From NCBI GenBank assembly GCA_030690165.1, contig JAUYHF010000033.1, forward strand, positions 1 to 64,000: a stretch of 64,000 nt of DNA, in the 5' to 3' direction. Positions 8,692-18,402 of this stretch are shown here, one piece after another. This DNA is from Deltaproteobacteria bacterium. GTDB lineage: Bacteria; Desulfobacterota; GWC2-55-46; UBA9637. A program made the translations under genes and the position numbers. Within the stretch, counting starts at the first letter, position 1. Each line of letters begins with the position of its first letter. A model generated the notes under the pieces. The model was not told the DNA's origin. It saw only the letters and a program-made list of their open reading frames with translations, and made no database searches.

Positions 8692-9309
8692 GTGATTGCC
8701 ATAATTGATTATGACATGGGAAATCTGAGGAGCGTTCAGAAGGGTTTTGAAAGGGTTGGACACAACTGCATTATTACAAGAAACCCGGAGGAAATTTCCA
8801 ATGCAAGCCATGTGGTTCTGCCCGGGGTCGGCGCATTTAAGAATTGTATGGACAACCTCAGGAATTACGGCCTTATTGAACCCATATTAAATGCCATAAA
8901 ATCAGGCAGGCCCTTTTTGGGCATATGCCTCGGTCTTCAGCTTCTATTTTCGGAAAGTGAAGAGTTTGGAAAACACAAAGGGCTTGATGTTATTAAGGGC
9001 AAGGTGGTAAGATTTCCATCCGAATCCCATGCCCATCTTAAGATCCCCCATATGGGCTGGAATGACATAAAAATAAAGAATAGGCCGGCTGTCCTGAAAG
9101 ACATTCCGGACGGCTCTTACCTCTACTTTGTCCATTCATACTATGTTGCGCCTGAGGATGCAGATGTTATAGCAACGACAACTTTCTACGGGATAGACTT
9201 TGCAAGCAGTATCTGGAAAGACAATATATTTGCATGCCAGTTTCACCCTGAAAAGAGCCAGAAGACAGGGCTTAAGATATTAAAAAATTTCGGCGACATG
9301 AAAGGATAA
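8692..9309 (+). CDS. hisH: Imidazole glycerol phosphate synthase, glutaminase subunit
   Basis: Class I glutamine amidotransferase that feeds ammonia to HisF. It has the oxyanion strand LPGVGAF, the nucleophile elbow GICLGLQLLF (Cys near residue 83), and the His-Glu pair in CQFHPEKSQ. GTG start at 8692 abuts the hisB stop. Its partner hisF is not here but 41 kb away at 50296, which is unusual because hisH, hisA and hisF are normally neighbours. Confidence 0.96.
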   Translation: MIAIIDYDMGNLRSVQKGFERVGHNCIITRNPEEISNASHVVLPGVGAFKNCMDNLRNYGLIEPILNAIKSGRPFLGICLGLQLLFSESEEFGKHKGLDVIKGKVVRFPSESHAHLKIPHMGWNDIKIKNRPAVLKDIPDGSYLYFVHSYYVAPEDADVIATTTFYGIDFASSIWKDNIFACQFHPEKSQKTGLKILKNFGDMKG

Positions 9310-9314
9310 ACTTT

Positions 9315-10043
9315 ATGATAATCATCCCGGCCATAGACATAAAAAATGGCAAATGCGTCCGTCTCACGCAGGGGAGGATGGATGCAGAAACAGTATATTC
9401 TGAAAACCCTGTTGAAATAGCAAAGAGGTGGGAGGACTGCGGCGCAAAACTGATCCACCTTGTTGACCTTGATGGCGCAATTGAAGGGGCGCCGAAGAAT
9501 ATGGACATTATAAAAAAGATAATAAGCGCTATAAAAACACCTGTTGAGATTGGCGGCGGAATCAGGGACGCAGGCATTATTAAAGACTATCTCGGCATTA
9601 AAGGCGTAAGGCGTGTAATCATAGGGACAGTGGCTGAGGAAAACCCTGAGTTTGTGGAAAAGGCATGCAGGGAGTTTCCCGGAGGCATAGCAGCAGGGAT
9701 AGATGCTGTAGATGGCATGGTTGCAACGCGCGGCTGGGTAAAGGTTACTAAGGAGAAGGCAACTAATCTGGCAAAAAAGCTTGAGGGGCTTGGAGTATCA
9801 TGCATAATTTATACAGACATATCAAGGGATGGAATGCTCACAGGCCCGAATGTGAAGGCCACAAAAGAGATGGCGCATGCAGTAAATATACCGGTGATTG
9901 CGTCCGGCGGCATGAGCTCTGTTAAGGATATAGAGGGTTTTAAAGGTATGAAACTGGAAGGAATAATAATCGGCAAGGCCCTTTATACAGGGGATATAGA
10001 TTTAAAAGAGGCGATAGAAACAGCTGAAATGCTCAATCTCTGA
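9315..10043 (+). CDS. hisA: Phosphoribosylformimino-AICAR phosphate isomerase
   Basis: (beta/alpha)8 isomerase of histidine synthesis, 242 residues. The N-terminal IIPAIDIKNGKCVRLTQG includes the catalytic Asp near residue 8. The second catalytic Asp is in YTDISRDGMLTGPN, and both half-barrel phosphate sites (GGGIRD, ASGGMSS) are present. It follows hisH by 5 nt. Its 3' end overlaps the convergent prmA frame by 61 bp. Confidence 0.96.
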   Translation: MIIIPAIDIKNGKCVRLTQGRMDAETVYSENPVEIAKRWEDCGAKLIHLVDLDGAIEGAPKNMDIIKKIISAIKTPVEIGGGIRDAGIIKDYLGIKGVRRVIIGTVAEENPEFVEKACREFPGGIAAGIDAVDGMVATRGWVKVTKEKATNLAKKLEGLGVSCIIYTDISRDGMLTGPNVKATKEMAHAVNIPVIASGGMSSVKDIEGFKGMKLEGIIIGKALYTGDIDLKEAIETAEMLNL

Positions 10044-10948
10044 CGGAGTATGCAGGAAAAGGGTGAGACAGCAGATTTTGACGTGGGGGTTTTACTGTCT
10101 CTCTTGCGCAGGATGAGGCATATCCATTCCCCTCTACTATAAGTCTTGAAGGGCTTGAAACCCAGCCGCTTATATACAACCTCAACCTCCCTGACCCTAT
10201 CTTTTAATACTCCGGACAGTATCAAAAATCCATTATCCATTATCCTTGCCTTAAGATGGCCGGCAATCTTTATGAGCTCTTCAGCAATTATATTTGCAAA
10301 GATTATAGAAAATCTATTTTTAATCTTTTCCAAAGGTTTGCCGGTTAGTTTGACGATACTGCTTACCTTGTTCAATCTGATATTTTTCTTTGCAACCTTT
10401 ATGGCCTCCGGATCTATGTCAAGGCCAACCGCATTTTCCGCTCCGAGTTTTGCAGCGGCTATGGCAAGGATTCCAGAGCCTGTTCCAACATCAAGAACGC
10501 TATTCCCTTTGATAGCATTGGCGAGTTTGACGACTGCCTTGAGACACATCATGGTTGATGCGTGAGAGCCTGTGCCAAATGCCATTCCCGGGTCTATCTC
10601 TATAATTATCCTCCCCGGCTTCCTCTCAACTTTTTTCCATGTTGGCTTTATGATTAAGCTGTTGGAGACCCTGATTGGCTTTATATGCTCCTTCCATTTA
10701 CTAAGCCAATCCATGTTTTCAAAGAAGCTCCCTTTATATGTCCACCCGAATTTTTTAAGGCTTTTCTTTAACAAAATCCTATTTTTGTTAAGAGATAAAT
10801 CTGCCGGGATATATGCCTTTATGATCTTTTTATCTTCCTGTCCCTCTTCCAGCACGGCAGGGCTTCCGGCCTCTATTAACAGGCCTGTTATTGATTCTGC
10901 CGCCTTTGCAGGACCGATGGCTGTTATTTCAAACCATTTTTTTATCAT
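9983..10948 (-). CDS. prmA: Ribosomal protein L11 methyltransferase
   Basis: S-adenosylmethionine-dependent methylase of ribosomal protein L11. The C-terminal Rossmann domain has VLDVGTGSGILAIAAAKLGA and the PrmA-specific IFANIIAEEL; the N-terminal substrate domain begins MIKKWFEIT. I place the start at ATG 10948; a TTG 12 nt upstream is also in frame. The family normally ends near the GEWICLILRK segment, but here the frame runs about 35 residues further through the antisense strand of hisA, so the tail is probably a read-through extension without function. Confidence 0.93.
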   Translation of the reverse strand: MIKKWFEITAIGPAKAAESITGLLIEAGSPAVLEEGQEDKKIIKAYIPADLSLNKNRILLKKSLKKFGWTYKGSFFENMDWLSKWKEHIKPIRVSNSLIIKPTWKKVERKPGRIIIEIDPGMAFGTGSHASTMMCLKAVVKLANAIKGNSVLDVGTGSGILAIAAAKLGAENAVGLDIDPEAIKVAKKNIRLNKVSSIVKLTGKPLEKIKNRFSIIFANIIAEELIKIAGHLKARIMDNGFLILSGVLKDRVREVEVVYKRLGFKPFKTYSRGEWICLILRKRDSKTPTSKSAVSPFSCILRQRLSISAVSIASFKSISPV

Positions 10949-10960
10949 CTCGCTACCCAA

Positions 10961-11740
10961 CTATCTGCCTTGCAGCGCCTTTATCATTTCATCATGAATC
11001 AAACAATTACTTGCCAGAGTTTCGCCTGAATAGAGGGAAAATTCTTTGCCGTTAAAGCCTGTTACCATGCCACCGGCCTCTTTAATTATAAGCCATGCCG
11101 CAGCAGTATCCCACGGTTTCAGCTTCATCTCCCAGAAACCGTCAATCCTTCCGCAGGCAACATAACACATATCCAGCGCGGCCGAGCCTGCCCTTCTTAT
11201 GGCCTGAGCCCTTACGGCGAAATTTGCAAAATGGGCGATGTTATTGTCCCGGGATGTCCTGATATCGTACGGAAACCCGGTTGCAAGAAGGCTTTTTGTA
11301 AGCTCTTTAATATCGGACACCTTTATCTTTTTGTTGTTGAGATATGCCCCTTTGTTTTTTTCTGCTGTAAACAATTCATTTAGCATTGGATTGTAAACAG
11401 CGCCAAGGATTATTCCTTCCCCGCTTTTTTCTAACGCAATAGATACGCAAAAAACAGGAAATCCGTGTGAATAGTTTGTGGTGCCGTCCAACGGGTCAAT
11501 TATCCAACGGTATCCTGAATCGGATTTTTGCTCCAGGCTCTCCTCTGTCAGTATCCCATGCTCAGGAAACTTATTTTTAATTATTTTCATTATCAGGTCC
11601 TCTGCCTTCCTGTCCATCTCTGTTACAATATCTATCGCGCCCTTGAATTCAATGCGATGCGCATTGCCGATATTTTTTTTAAGAATGGCTCCGGCGCTTT
11701 TAGCAGCGGTAATGGCTGTTTTTTTAAATGTGTTTGTCAT
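10961..11740 (-). CDS. suhB: Inositol monophosphatase family protein (SuhB-like)
   Basis: Mg-dependent phosphatase, probably acting on inositol monophosphate or a related sugar phosphate. The metal-binding motifs are in order: the Glu in LTEES, WIIDPLDGTTNYSHGFP and KPWDTAAAWLIIKEAGG. About 259 residues. ATG 11740 (MTNTFKK) is chosen; a GTG at 11752 is possible and neither start has a clear ribosome-binding site. It lies directly upstream of prmA, one base apart from its upstream in-frame TTG, suggesting a shared message. Confidence 0.9.
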   Translation of the reverse strand: MTNTFKKTAITAAKSAGAILKKNIGNAHRIEFKGAIDIVTEMDRKAEDLIMKIIKNKFPEHGILTEESLEQKSDSGYRWIIDPLDGTTNYSHGFPVFCVSIALEKSGEGIILGAVYNPMLNELFTAEKNKGAYLNNKKIKVSDIKELTKSLLATGFPYDIRTSRDNNIAHFANFAVRAQAIRRAGSAALDMCYVACGRIDGFWEMKLKPWDTAAAWLIIKEAGGMVTGFNGKEFSLYSGETLASNCLIHDEMIKALQGR

Positions 11741-11793
11741 AATTGGCTGCACTTTGAGAAGATAAGCGGTTAATAGGTTTAGAAGCGTATAGC

Positions 11794-13467
11794 CTACATC
11801 TCTAATATAAGCGGAAGTATAATTGGTTTTCTTTCCAGCGCCTTGTTAAAAAACCTCCTGAGGGCCTTTCTTATCTCTTCCTTAACCTCAAGCCAATCGG
11901 TCTTTGCCTCTGTATTTATATTGCCAAGCGCCCCCAGGACTACATTTTTAGCGTCCTCAAGAAGTTCGGCAGACTCCTGCTCAAATATAAGCCCCCTTGT
12001 GATTATGTCCGGGCCGTATATGACCTCCCCTGTTTTTTCATTCAACGCCAAAATAGCAATCACCAATCCATCCTGCGAAAGGTGTTTTCTGTCTTTCAAC
12101 ACCATGTCGCCCACATCTCCGACACCCTTGCCGTCCACAAAGACCTTTCCATACTCAACCTTTTCTCTAACAGACATACTGTCCTTTGTAATCTCCACAA
12201 CATCGCCGTCTTCAGCAAGGATAATATTCTCTTTTTTTATCCCCACCTTTTCTGCAAGCTGGCTGTGTTTTACCAGATGCCTGTACTCGCCGTGTATCGG
12301 GATAAAATATTTGGGCCTGACCATATTGAGCATTATCTTGAGTTCCTCCTGGCTTGCATGGCCGGAGACATGTATCTCAGACACCTTTTCATATATAACC
12401 TCTGCCCCGCGTCTGTATAGGTGGTTCATCATGTTGGAGATTGCCTTTTCATGCCCTGGAATAAACTTAGAGGAAAGGATAACAGTGTCGCCCCTCTGAA
12501 CCTTTATCTGTTTATGGTCATTCATTGCCATTCTGGTTAAAGCGCTCATCGGTTCGCCCTGGCTCCCTGTTGTCAAAAGGCAGACCCTCTGCGGCGGGAG
12601 ACTGTCAATTTCTCTCAAATCAACTATAAGCCCGTCCGGTGCCTTAAGATAGCCGAGTTCCTGCGCTATTCCCACATTGCCTACCATACTCCTGCCGTTA
12701 AGCAGGACCTTTCTTCCAAATTTTTCCGCAACATCCATCACTTGCTGAACCCTGTGGATATTAGACGAAAAAGCGGCGATGATGATCCGTCCTTCACTTT
12801 TACTGAATATTTCTTCAAAGGTTGTGCCTACATCCCTCTCGGACACTGTATAGCCTTCCTTTTCCACATTCGTGGAATCAGAAAGGAGCAAGAGAGCGCC
12901 CCTTTCGCCGTATTCTGAAAATCTGGCATAATCCAGCACCTCTCCGTCAACCGGTGTCTGGTCAAGCTTAAAGTCGCCGGTGTGGATTACAACACCAACA
13001 GGGGTTGTAATTGCAAGGCCTACACCGTCGGCAATTGAATGGCTTACCCTTATGAATTCTATCTCAAACGGGCCAATAGAAACCTTTCCACGGGGCTTGA
13101 CAGTCTTAAACTCTGTATCTTTATTAAGATTAAATTCCTCAAGTTTTTGCTTAATAAGACCAAGGGTAAGCGCTGTCCCATATATCGGCGCTTTTATGTC
13201 CCGCAGGACAAACGGCAGAGCGCCTGTATGGTCCTCGTGGCCGTGTGTTATAAGAAAGGCCTTAACTTTCTCTCTGTTTTTTCTAAGGTAGGATATGTCA
13301 GGAATGACTATGTCTATTCCGAGCATATAATCTTCAGGAAACATCAGGCCGCAATCTATGACAATTATAGTATCATCATATTCCATAACCATCATATTCA
13401 GGCCTATTTCGCCAAGACCGCCAAGCGGAATAATGCGGAGGGGATTTTGCATAGCTGTATTTTCCAT
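11794..13467 (-). CDS. rnj: Ribonuclease J
   Basis: Metallo-beta-lactamase/beta-CASP ribonuclease for 5'-end RNA processing and decay. It has LITHGHEDHTGALPF (zinc ligands), the beta-CASP domain with LSSKFIPGHEKAI and the HVSGHASQEELK motif, then the C-terminal domain. About 557 residues, normal for RNase J. The start is uncertain: ATG 13467 gives MENTAMQNPLRIIPLGG, matching the family start, and an upstream TTG at 13506 extends it by 13 residues. It is divergent from mgtE. Confidence 0.93.
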   Translation of the reverse strand: MENTAMQNPLRIIPLGGLGEIGLNMMVMEYDDTIIVIDCGLMFPEDYMLGIDIVIPDISYLRKNREKVKAFLITHGHEDHTGALPFVLRDIKAPIYGTALTLGLIKQKLEEFNLNKDTEFKTVKPRGKVSIGPFEIEFIRVSHSIADGVGLAITTPVGVVIHTGDFKLDQTPVDGEVLDYARFSEYGERGALLLLSDSTNVEKEGYTVSERDVGTTFEEIFSKSEGRIIIAAFSSNIHRVQQVMDVAEKFGRKVLLNGRSMVGNVGIAQELGYLKAPDGLIVDLREIDSLPPQRVCLLTTGSQGEPMSALTRMAMNDHKQIKVQRGDTVILSSKFIPGHEKAISNMMNHLYRRGAEVIYEKVSEIHVSGHASQEELKIMLNMVRPKYFIPIHGEYRHLVKHSQLAEKVGIKKENIILAEDGDVVEITKDSMSVREKVEYGKVFVDGKGVGDVGDMVLKDRKHLSQDGLVIAILALNEKTGEVIYGPDIITRGLIFEQESAELLEDAKNVVLGALGNINTEAKTDWLEVKEEIRKALRRFFNKALERKPIILPLILEM

Positions 13468-13525
13468 AATGCCGGCTAACATACCACAACAGCAGTTAAG
13501 CGTCAAAAACTATCTTTTTTTCGTA

Positions 13526-13555
13526 TTGACTTAACCTTTTTGTATATGCTAATTT
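13526..13555 (+). promoter_or_regulatory. Candidate promoter for mgtE
   Basis: TTGACT (13526-13531) and TAATTT (13550-13555) with 18-nt spacing lie 35 nt before the mgtE start. The 83-nt divergent gap has no room for an M-box magnesium riboswitch, so none controls this mgtE. Confidence 0.5.
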
Positions 13556-13589
13556 TTAAAATCAAGTATACTTTTTTAAAGGCGGAGCA

Positions 13590-14948
13590 ATGGCTGAAGA
13601 TATCGTAGCAAATAATATTGAGGAATTAAAACGCCTCATCCAGAAGAAGGATGATAAGGCTGTGACCGGTTTTATCTCTCACCTTCATCAATCTGATATC
13701 GCCAAACTCCTTACAGGCCTTGAAGATGAGGAAAAGATAGCGGTCTTCGGGCTACTCCCCCCCGAAGCGGCTTCAAATGTGCTTTTGGAGGTAGATGAAA
13801 AGACAAGGGAAAAACTCATTGCGTCAATATCAAAGGCAGAACTTACAGAGATCGTGGATGAGATGGCAACTGATGATGCCGCTGATGTGATTGCAGAACT
13901 CCCGCACGAAGAGGCAAAAACAGTCCTTGAGGGCATAGGCTGGGAAGAATCCGCAGAGGTTCAAAAGCTTCTTAAATATCCTGAGGATACTGCCGGCGGT
14001 ATAATGCAGACCGAGATGGTGATGGTAAGTGAGGATGCCACCATTCAGGAAACCATAGAGCAGGTGCGGACAAAAAGCGAGGGAATGTCTAATGTACATA
14101 ATGTCTTTGTTGTAGATGATTCCTTACGGCTTATAGGGCTTGTCCCGCTGGAAAAGCTGATCCTTACAAGACCGCACCTGCCGATCAAAGATATCATGAA
14201 TAATAAACCGGTTAAGGTGTTGGCTGAGACAGACCAGGAAGAGGTTGCCAGGATATTCCAGAAATATGACCTTGTTACCCTGCCCGTTGTAGATAAAGAT
14301 GACAGGCTTCTGGGCAGAATTACCATAGATGATGTCATGGATGTTATAGAAGAAGAAATCTTTGAGGACTTTTACAAGATGGCAAGCCTCAATACGGATG
14401 AGAGAGTGCTGGACTCACCTTCAAGATCGTTTAAAATGAGGTTCCCCTGGCTCCTTATAAATCTCGCAACAGCTTTCCTTGCAGCAAGCGTTGTAAAGGT
14501 GTTTGAAAATACAATCCAGACTGTTGTTACATTGGCGGTTCTCATGCCGGTTGTCGCAGGAATGGGCGGCAATGCGGCAACCCAGACGATTACCGTGGTT
14601 GTCAGGGGGCTTGCCCTCGGAGAACTGGAATTAAAACATGCAAAGAAGGTGCTTTTAAAAGAGGTCATGGTTGGTTTTGCCAATGGCGCATTAAACGGCA
14701 TAGTAGCTGCGGCTGCCGCATATTTCCTTGGTGTGAATTATATGATAGGGGTGCTCCTGTTTCTTGCCATGATTGCCAACCTTGTAATAGCAGGTTTCAG
14801 CGGAACCATTATCCCGTTGATACTTAAGTGGTATAAGGCAGACCCGGCGCTTTCAGCGACAGTCTTTGTTACCACCTGCACTGATGTAGGCGGCTTTTTC
14901 TCGTTTCTGGGGCTTGCGGCAGTGTTTATTAAATATGGATTGCTTTAA
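13590..14948 (+). CDS. mgtE: Magnesium transporter MgtE
   Basis: Mg2+ channel of the inner membrane, 452 residues. Residues 1-135 form the helical MgtE N domain (Asp/Glu-rich repeats such as DEMATDDAADVIAELP). Residues about 135-260 hold a CBS pair that senses cytosolic Mg2+ (DDVMDVIEEE). The C-terminal part has five membrane helices including MPVVAGMGGNAATQT, the pore signature. AAAGGCGGAG precedes the ATG. A hairpin repeat starts one base after its stop. Confidence 0.96.
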   Translation: MAEDIVANNIEELKRLIQKKDDKAVTGFISHLHQSDIAKLLTGLEDEEKIAVFGLLPPEAASNVLLEVDEKTREKLIASISKAELTEIVDEMATDDAADVIAELPHEEAKTVLEGIGWEESAEVQKLLKYPEDTAGGIMQTEMVMVSEDATIQETIEQVRTKSEGMSNVHNVFVVDDSLRLIGLVPLEKLILTRPHLPIKDIMNNKPVKVLAETDQEEVARIFQKYDLVTLPVVDKDDRLLGRITIDDVMDVIEEEIFEDFYKMASLNTDERVLDSPSRSFKMRFPWLLINLATAFLAASVVKVFENTIQTVVTLAVLMPVVAGMGGNAATQTITVVVRGLALGELELKHAKKVLLKEVMVGFANGALNGIVAAAAAYFLGVNYMIGVLLFLAMIANLVIAGFSGTIIPLILKWYKADPALSATVFVTTCTDVGGFFSFLGLAAVFIKYGLL

Positions 14949-14997
14949 CCCCCTCACCCTTCCCTCTCCCCAAAGGGGAGAGGATTAAGGTGAGGGG
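14949..14997. repeat. C-rich/G-rich hairpin repeat between mgtE and recO
   Basis: Left arm 14949-14971 (CCCTCACCCTTCCCTCTCCC) pairs with right arm 14975-14997 (GGGGAGAGG...AAGGTGAGGGG) around an AAA loop. The right arm supplies AAGGTGAGGGG about 13 nt before the recO start. Similar C/G hairpins are embedded in coding sequence at 32006-32050 and 63214-63252. It could also terminate mgtE transcription, although no T-run follows. Confidence 0.7.
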
Positions 14998-15010
14998 AAA
15001 TTTTTATAAT

Positions 15011-15802
15011 ATGACCGGTCATTTTAATACAGAGGCTATTGTCTTAAACTCAATGGATTACGGAGAATCTGATAAGATAGTAACAATTTACACATTGGAA
15101 TTTGGCAAGATTAAAGGCATAGCAAAGGGCGCCAAGCGGAGCAAAAAAAGATTTGTAAACAATCTTGAACCATTCTCATATATAAGGTTGTTGTTTTTCC
15201 AGAAACAGGGCAGGGATCTTGTGATGCTGGAGCAGGCCGATATTATCAAAAGATTTGACAGCCTTTTCCTGGAGATAGACAGGATTGCCTTTGGAAGCTA
15301 CTGTCTTGAGCTGCTTAATGAGATGACGCCGGAAGGTCAAAAAAATCAAAAGGCCTTTGAACTCCTCCTGGAATCTCTCATCATGCTTGATAAAGGCGCC
15401 AACATCAGAACCATTGTGATGTTTTTTGAGATGAAACTTTTATCCATACTCGGCTATCACCCTCATCTTGATATGTGTGTTGTATGTAAAAAGCCGGCCA
15501 CAAGAGCCGGCGCTGCTGAAACAAAGATATTTTTTTCCTCTGTTAGAAGTGGTATACTGTGCCTTAATTGCAAGGCGATGGAGAGGTCTCTTATTTCTGT
15601 TTCTCCAGGGACAATAAAATTTCTCATGCTGGCGGCAAAGATTGATGTTGACAAGGCTGACAGAATAACCATGCCAGATTGGGCAGTAGAAGAATGCAAA
15701 AAGATTATGGATGATTTTCTAAGGTATCAGTTAGGCAAGGAGTTAAAGAGTAAAAGATTTTTGGAAAAAATACAGGTACTGGGCGCGGGCTATAAGCGGT
15801 GA
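15011..15802 (+). CDS. recO: DNA repair protein RecO
   Basis: Recombination mediator that loads RecA with RecR. It has an N-terminal OB fold ([33 protein letters not shown]) and a helical C-terminal domain with a zinc site (CVVCKK about residue 158 and CLNCK about residue 187). 263 residues. ATG 15011 gives the family's usual start. An in-frame GTG at 14990 lies inside the hairpin repeat. Its TGA overlaps the GTG of glyQ. Confidence 0.93.
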   Translation: MTGHFNTEAIVLNSMDYGESDKIVTIYTLEFGKIKGIAKGAKRSKKRFVNNLEPFSYIRLLFFQKQGRDLVMLEQADIIKRFDSLFLEIDRIAFGSYCLELLNEMTPEGQKNQKAFELLLESLIMLDKGANIRTIVMFFEMKLLSILGYHPHLDMCVVCKKPATRAGAAETKIFFSSVRSGILCLNCKAMERSLISVSPGTIKFLMLAAKIDVDKADRITMPDWAVEECKKIMDDFLRYQLGKELKSKRFLEKIQVLGAGYKR

Positions 15803-16647
15803 CAACTATATATTTTCAGGACATAATAACAAATCTGCAGATATACTGGGCAAAAGAGGGATGTGTAATCTGCCAGCCGTATGATATGGAAAAAGGCGCA
15901 GGGACATTCAATCCCGCCACATTTTTAAGGGTTCTTGGGCCTAAGCCGTGGAAGGCTGCGTATGTGGAGCCGTCGCGGCGTCCCACAGACGGCCGTTACG
16001 GTGAAAATCCGAATAGGCTTCAGCACTATTATCAGTTTCAGGTTATCCTGAAACCGTCTCCTGACGATATTCAGGACATATATCTGAAGAGCTTAAAAAA
16101 ACTCGGCATAAATCCGTTAAGGCATGATATACGATTTGTTGAGGACGACTGGGAATCGCCTACACTGGGCGCATGGGGGCTCGGCTGGGAGGTATGGCTT
16201 GACGGCATGGAGATAACGCAGTTTACATATTTTCAGCAGGCAGGCGGCATGGAACTTAAGCCGGTTTCCGGCGAGATTACTTACGGCCTTGAGAGGATAG
16301 CGATGTATCTGCAGGGTGTTGACAACATCTTTGATATAGAGTGGGCAAAGGGGATTAAATATAGTAATGTCCATTACAGGGACGAGGTTGAATATTCATT
16401 CTATAATTTTCAGGATGCTGATATAGATATGCTTTTTAAGCTGTTTGATATGTATGAGAAGGAGGCCTTAAGGCTTCTTGAGAAAAGCCTTGTGCTGCCC
16501 GCGTATGATTACTGCCTGAAAAGCTCCCATACATTCAATCTCCTTGACGCAAGAGGCGCCATAAGCGTGGCCGAGAGGACAAGGTTCATAGGAAGGGTGA
16601 GGGATATTACAAAAAAATGCGCGGAGGAGTATTTAAAAAAAGGGTGA
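15799..16647 (+). CDS. glyQ: Glycyl-tRNA synthetase alpha subunit
   Basis: Catalytic subunit of the bacterial-type alpha2beta2 glycyl-tRNA synthetase, 282 residues, with [19 protein letters not shown] at the start, the class II motif [19 protein letters not shown] and [11 protein letters not shown]. It starts at GTG 15799, overlapping recO by 4 nt. The beta subunit gene glyS, normally next, is absent; a polyprenyl synthase gene follows instead. glyS must lie elsewhere for the enzyme to work. Confidence 0.96.
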   Translation: MTTIYFQDIITNLQIYWAKEGCVICQPYDMEKGAGTFNPATFLRVLGPKPWKAAYVEPSRRPTDGRYGENPNRLQHYYQFQVILKPSPDDIQDIYLKSLKKLGINPLRHDIRFVEDDWESPTLGAWGLGWEVWLDGMEITQFTYFQQAGGMELKPVSGEITYGLERIAMYLQGVDNIFDIEWAKGIKYSNVHYRDEVEYSFYNFQDADIDMLFKLFDMYEKEALRLLEKSLVLPAYDYCLKSSHTFNLLDARGAISVAERTRFIGRVRDITKKCAEEYLKKG

Positions 16648-16665
16648 GGTTAAGAGTTTATTTTT

Positions 16666-17640
16666 ATGCGTATTCAAGAAGCATACGACACAATAAAACA
16701 AGACCTTAAAGATGTGGATCTTGAGTTCAGGAAAAATCTTGACTCAGATGTCCACCTCATTAAAAAGGTCGGGGAATATGTCTTAAACAACGGAGGAAAG
16801 CGGCTGAGGCCGTCACTTCTGCTCCTGTCCGCCAGACTTTGCGGCTATCAGGGCAGCCGCCACATACCGCTTGCCACGGTCATAGAGTTTATCCACACAG
16901 CCACGTTGCTCCATGACGATGTTGTTGACAATGCAGGTATACGAAGGGGAAAGGCCGCCGCAAATACCCTCTGGGGAAGAGGCGCAAGCATCCTTATAGG
17001 CGATTTCCTTTTTTCCAAATCATTTTACCTTACAGTGGCTGATGGCGATTTAAATATCCTTAAGGTCTTATCGTCAACTACTACACGGATGGCAGAGGGC
17101 GAGGTCTTGCAGCTCCTTAAAGACAGCGATGTGGAAACTACAGAGAGGGATTACCTGGCTGTTGTAACAAATAAAACCGCATCGCTTATATCTGTCGCAT
17201 GTCAGATAGGGGCAATATTAGGAAAGGCGTCTGCAGAAAAAGAAAAAGCCCTTGCCGGATACGGCATGGATGTAGGCATAGCATTTCAATTAGTAGATGA
17301 CTGTCTGGACTACACCTCAAGCAATGAGGAATTGGGCAAGGCAATTGGGAATGATTTGAAAGAGGGAAAGATAACGCTTCCGTTAATACACGTCATTAAA
17401 AATGCCGCAGCCTCAGAAAGGGAAGAGATACTGACAGCTATAAAGGCCGACGACCTTAAAAATTCGCAGCTTTCATCGGTAATCAGCTTAATCAATAAAT
17501 ATAAAGGGATAGATTACACCTTAAGCAGGGCAAGACAGTATGTGGAAAATGCAAAGGCCTGTCTTAATATATTTGAACCGAATGTTGAATGGGCTGCGCT
17601 TATAGCCCTTGCGGATTATGCGGTGGAAAGAACATATTAA
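16666..17640 (+). CDS. Polyprenyl diphosphate synthase (IspB/HepT type)
   Basis: Chain-elongating prenyltransferase making the quinone side chain, 324 residues. It has GGKRLRPSLLLLSA, the first Asp-rich motif LLHDDVVDNAGIRRGK and the second FQLVDDCLDYT. Small residues before the first Asp motif and the overall length fit long-chain (C35-C50) products; exact chain length cannot be read. It follows glyQ by 18 nt in the same direction. Confidence 0.92.
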   Translation: MRIQEAYDTIKQDLKDVDLEFRKNLDSDVHLIKKVGEYVLNNGGKRLRPSLLLLSARLCGYQGSRHIPLATVIEFIHTATLLHDDVVDNAGIRRGKAAANTLWGRGASILIGDFLFSKSFYLTVADGDLNILKVLSSTTTRMAEGEVLQLLKDSDVETTERDYLAVVTNKTASLISVACQIGAILGKASAEKEKALAGYGMDVGIAFQLVDDCLDYTSSNEELGKAIGNDLKEGKITLPLIHVIKNAAASEREEILTAIKADDLKNSQLSSVISLINKYKGIDYTLSRARQYVENAKACLNIFEPNVEWAALIALADYAVERTY

Positions 17641-17691
17641 AACAGGTTGAGGTTTAGAATTCCCTCAGCCTTAACCTTAACCTTTTATCTT

Positions 17692-18330
17692 ATGACTCTT
17701 TCTGAAAAGGCAAAAAAGGTTCTGGACATCCTTGAGAAAGAATATCCAAATCCAAAAATCGCATTAAATTTCAAGACCCCCCTTGAACTCCTCATAGCAA
17801 CAATACTTTCTGCGCAATGCACTGATGAAAGGGTAAATAAAACAACACCTGTCCTGTTTAAGAAATACAAAAAGACAAAAGACTATGATGAGGCTGATTT
17901 GAAAGAACTGGAAGGGTATATCAGTTCTATAAATTTTTTTAGAAATAAAGCAAAAAATATCCAGGCCTGCTGTAAAAAGATTGTGAATGAGTTTGGAGGG
18001 GAGATTCCTGATACGTTGGAAAGGCTGATAACACTTCCCGGTATTGGCAGAAAGACAGCTAATATTGTCCTCGGCAGCGCATTCGGTAAAGATGCCATTG
18101 CAGTTGATACCCATGTAAAGCGCGTCTCCAACCGCATCGGCCTCGCTTCTTCTGATAAACCTGACAAGATTGAAGAGGAACTCTGTAAGATTATTCCACA
18201 GAAGAGATGGATAAAGGCAACAAATCTTTTAATACTTCATGGAAGGAATACATGTGTCGCAAAAAAGCCGAAATGCGAAATATGCAAAATAAAGGATTAC
18301 TGCAACTACTTTAAGGGTTCAGACACATAA
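17692..18330 (+). CDS. nth: Endonuclease III
   Basis: DNA glycosylase/AP lyase for oxidised pyrimidines. It has LIATILSAQCTDERVN, the helix-hairpin-helix LPGIGRKTANIVLG with catalytic Lys, the VDTHVKRVSNR motif with catalytic Asp, and the C-terminal [4Fe-4S] site CVAKKPKCEICKIKDYC. 212 residues. ATG 17692 matches the family start. The preceding 45 nt contain a short-period inverted repeat (AGGTTGAGG... / ...CCTTAACCTTAACC) and no good ribosome-binding site. Confidence 0.95.
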   Translation: MTLSEKAKKVLDILEKEYPNPKIALNFKTPLELLIATILSAQCTDERVNKTTPVLFKKYKKTKDYDEADLKELEGYISSINFFRNKAKNIQACCKKIVNEFGGEIPDTLERLITLPGIGRKTANIVLGSAFGKDAIAVDTHVKRVSNRIGLASSDKPDKIEEELCKIIPQKRWIKATNLLILHGRNTCVAKKPKCEICKIKDYCNYFKGSDT

Positions 18331-18402
18331 AGATTGATGCTAATTTACCCCATGTATTACAAGGAATGACCGATGCTTAAAGAAAAGACAGAATCAATCT
18401 AT

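Noticed and set aside
13507-13589. M-box or other magnesium riboswitch upstream of mgtE
   Set aside because: The gap is only 83 nt and no M-box motif is visible.
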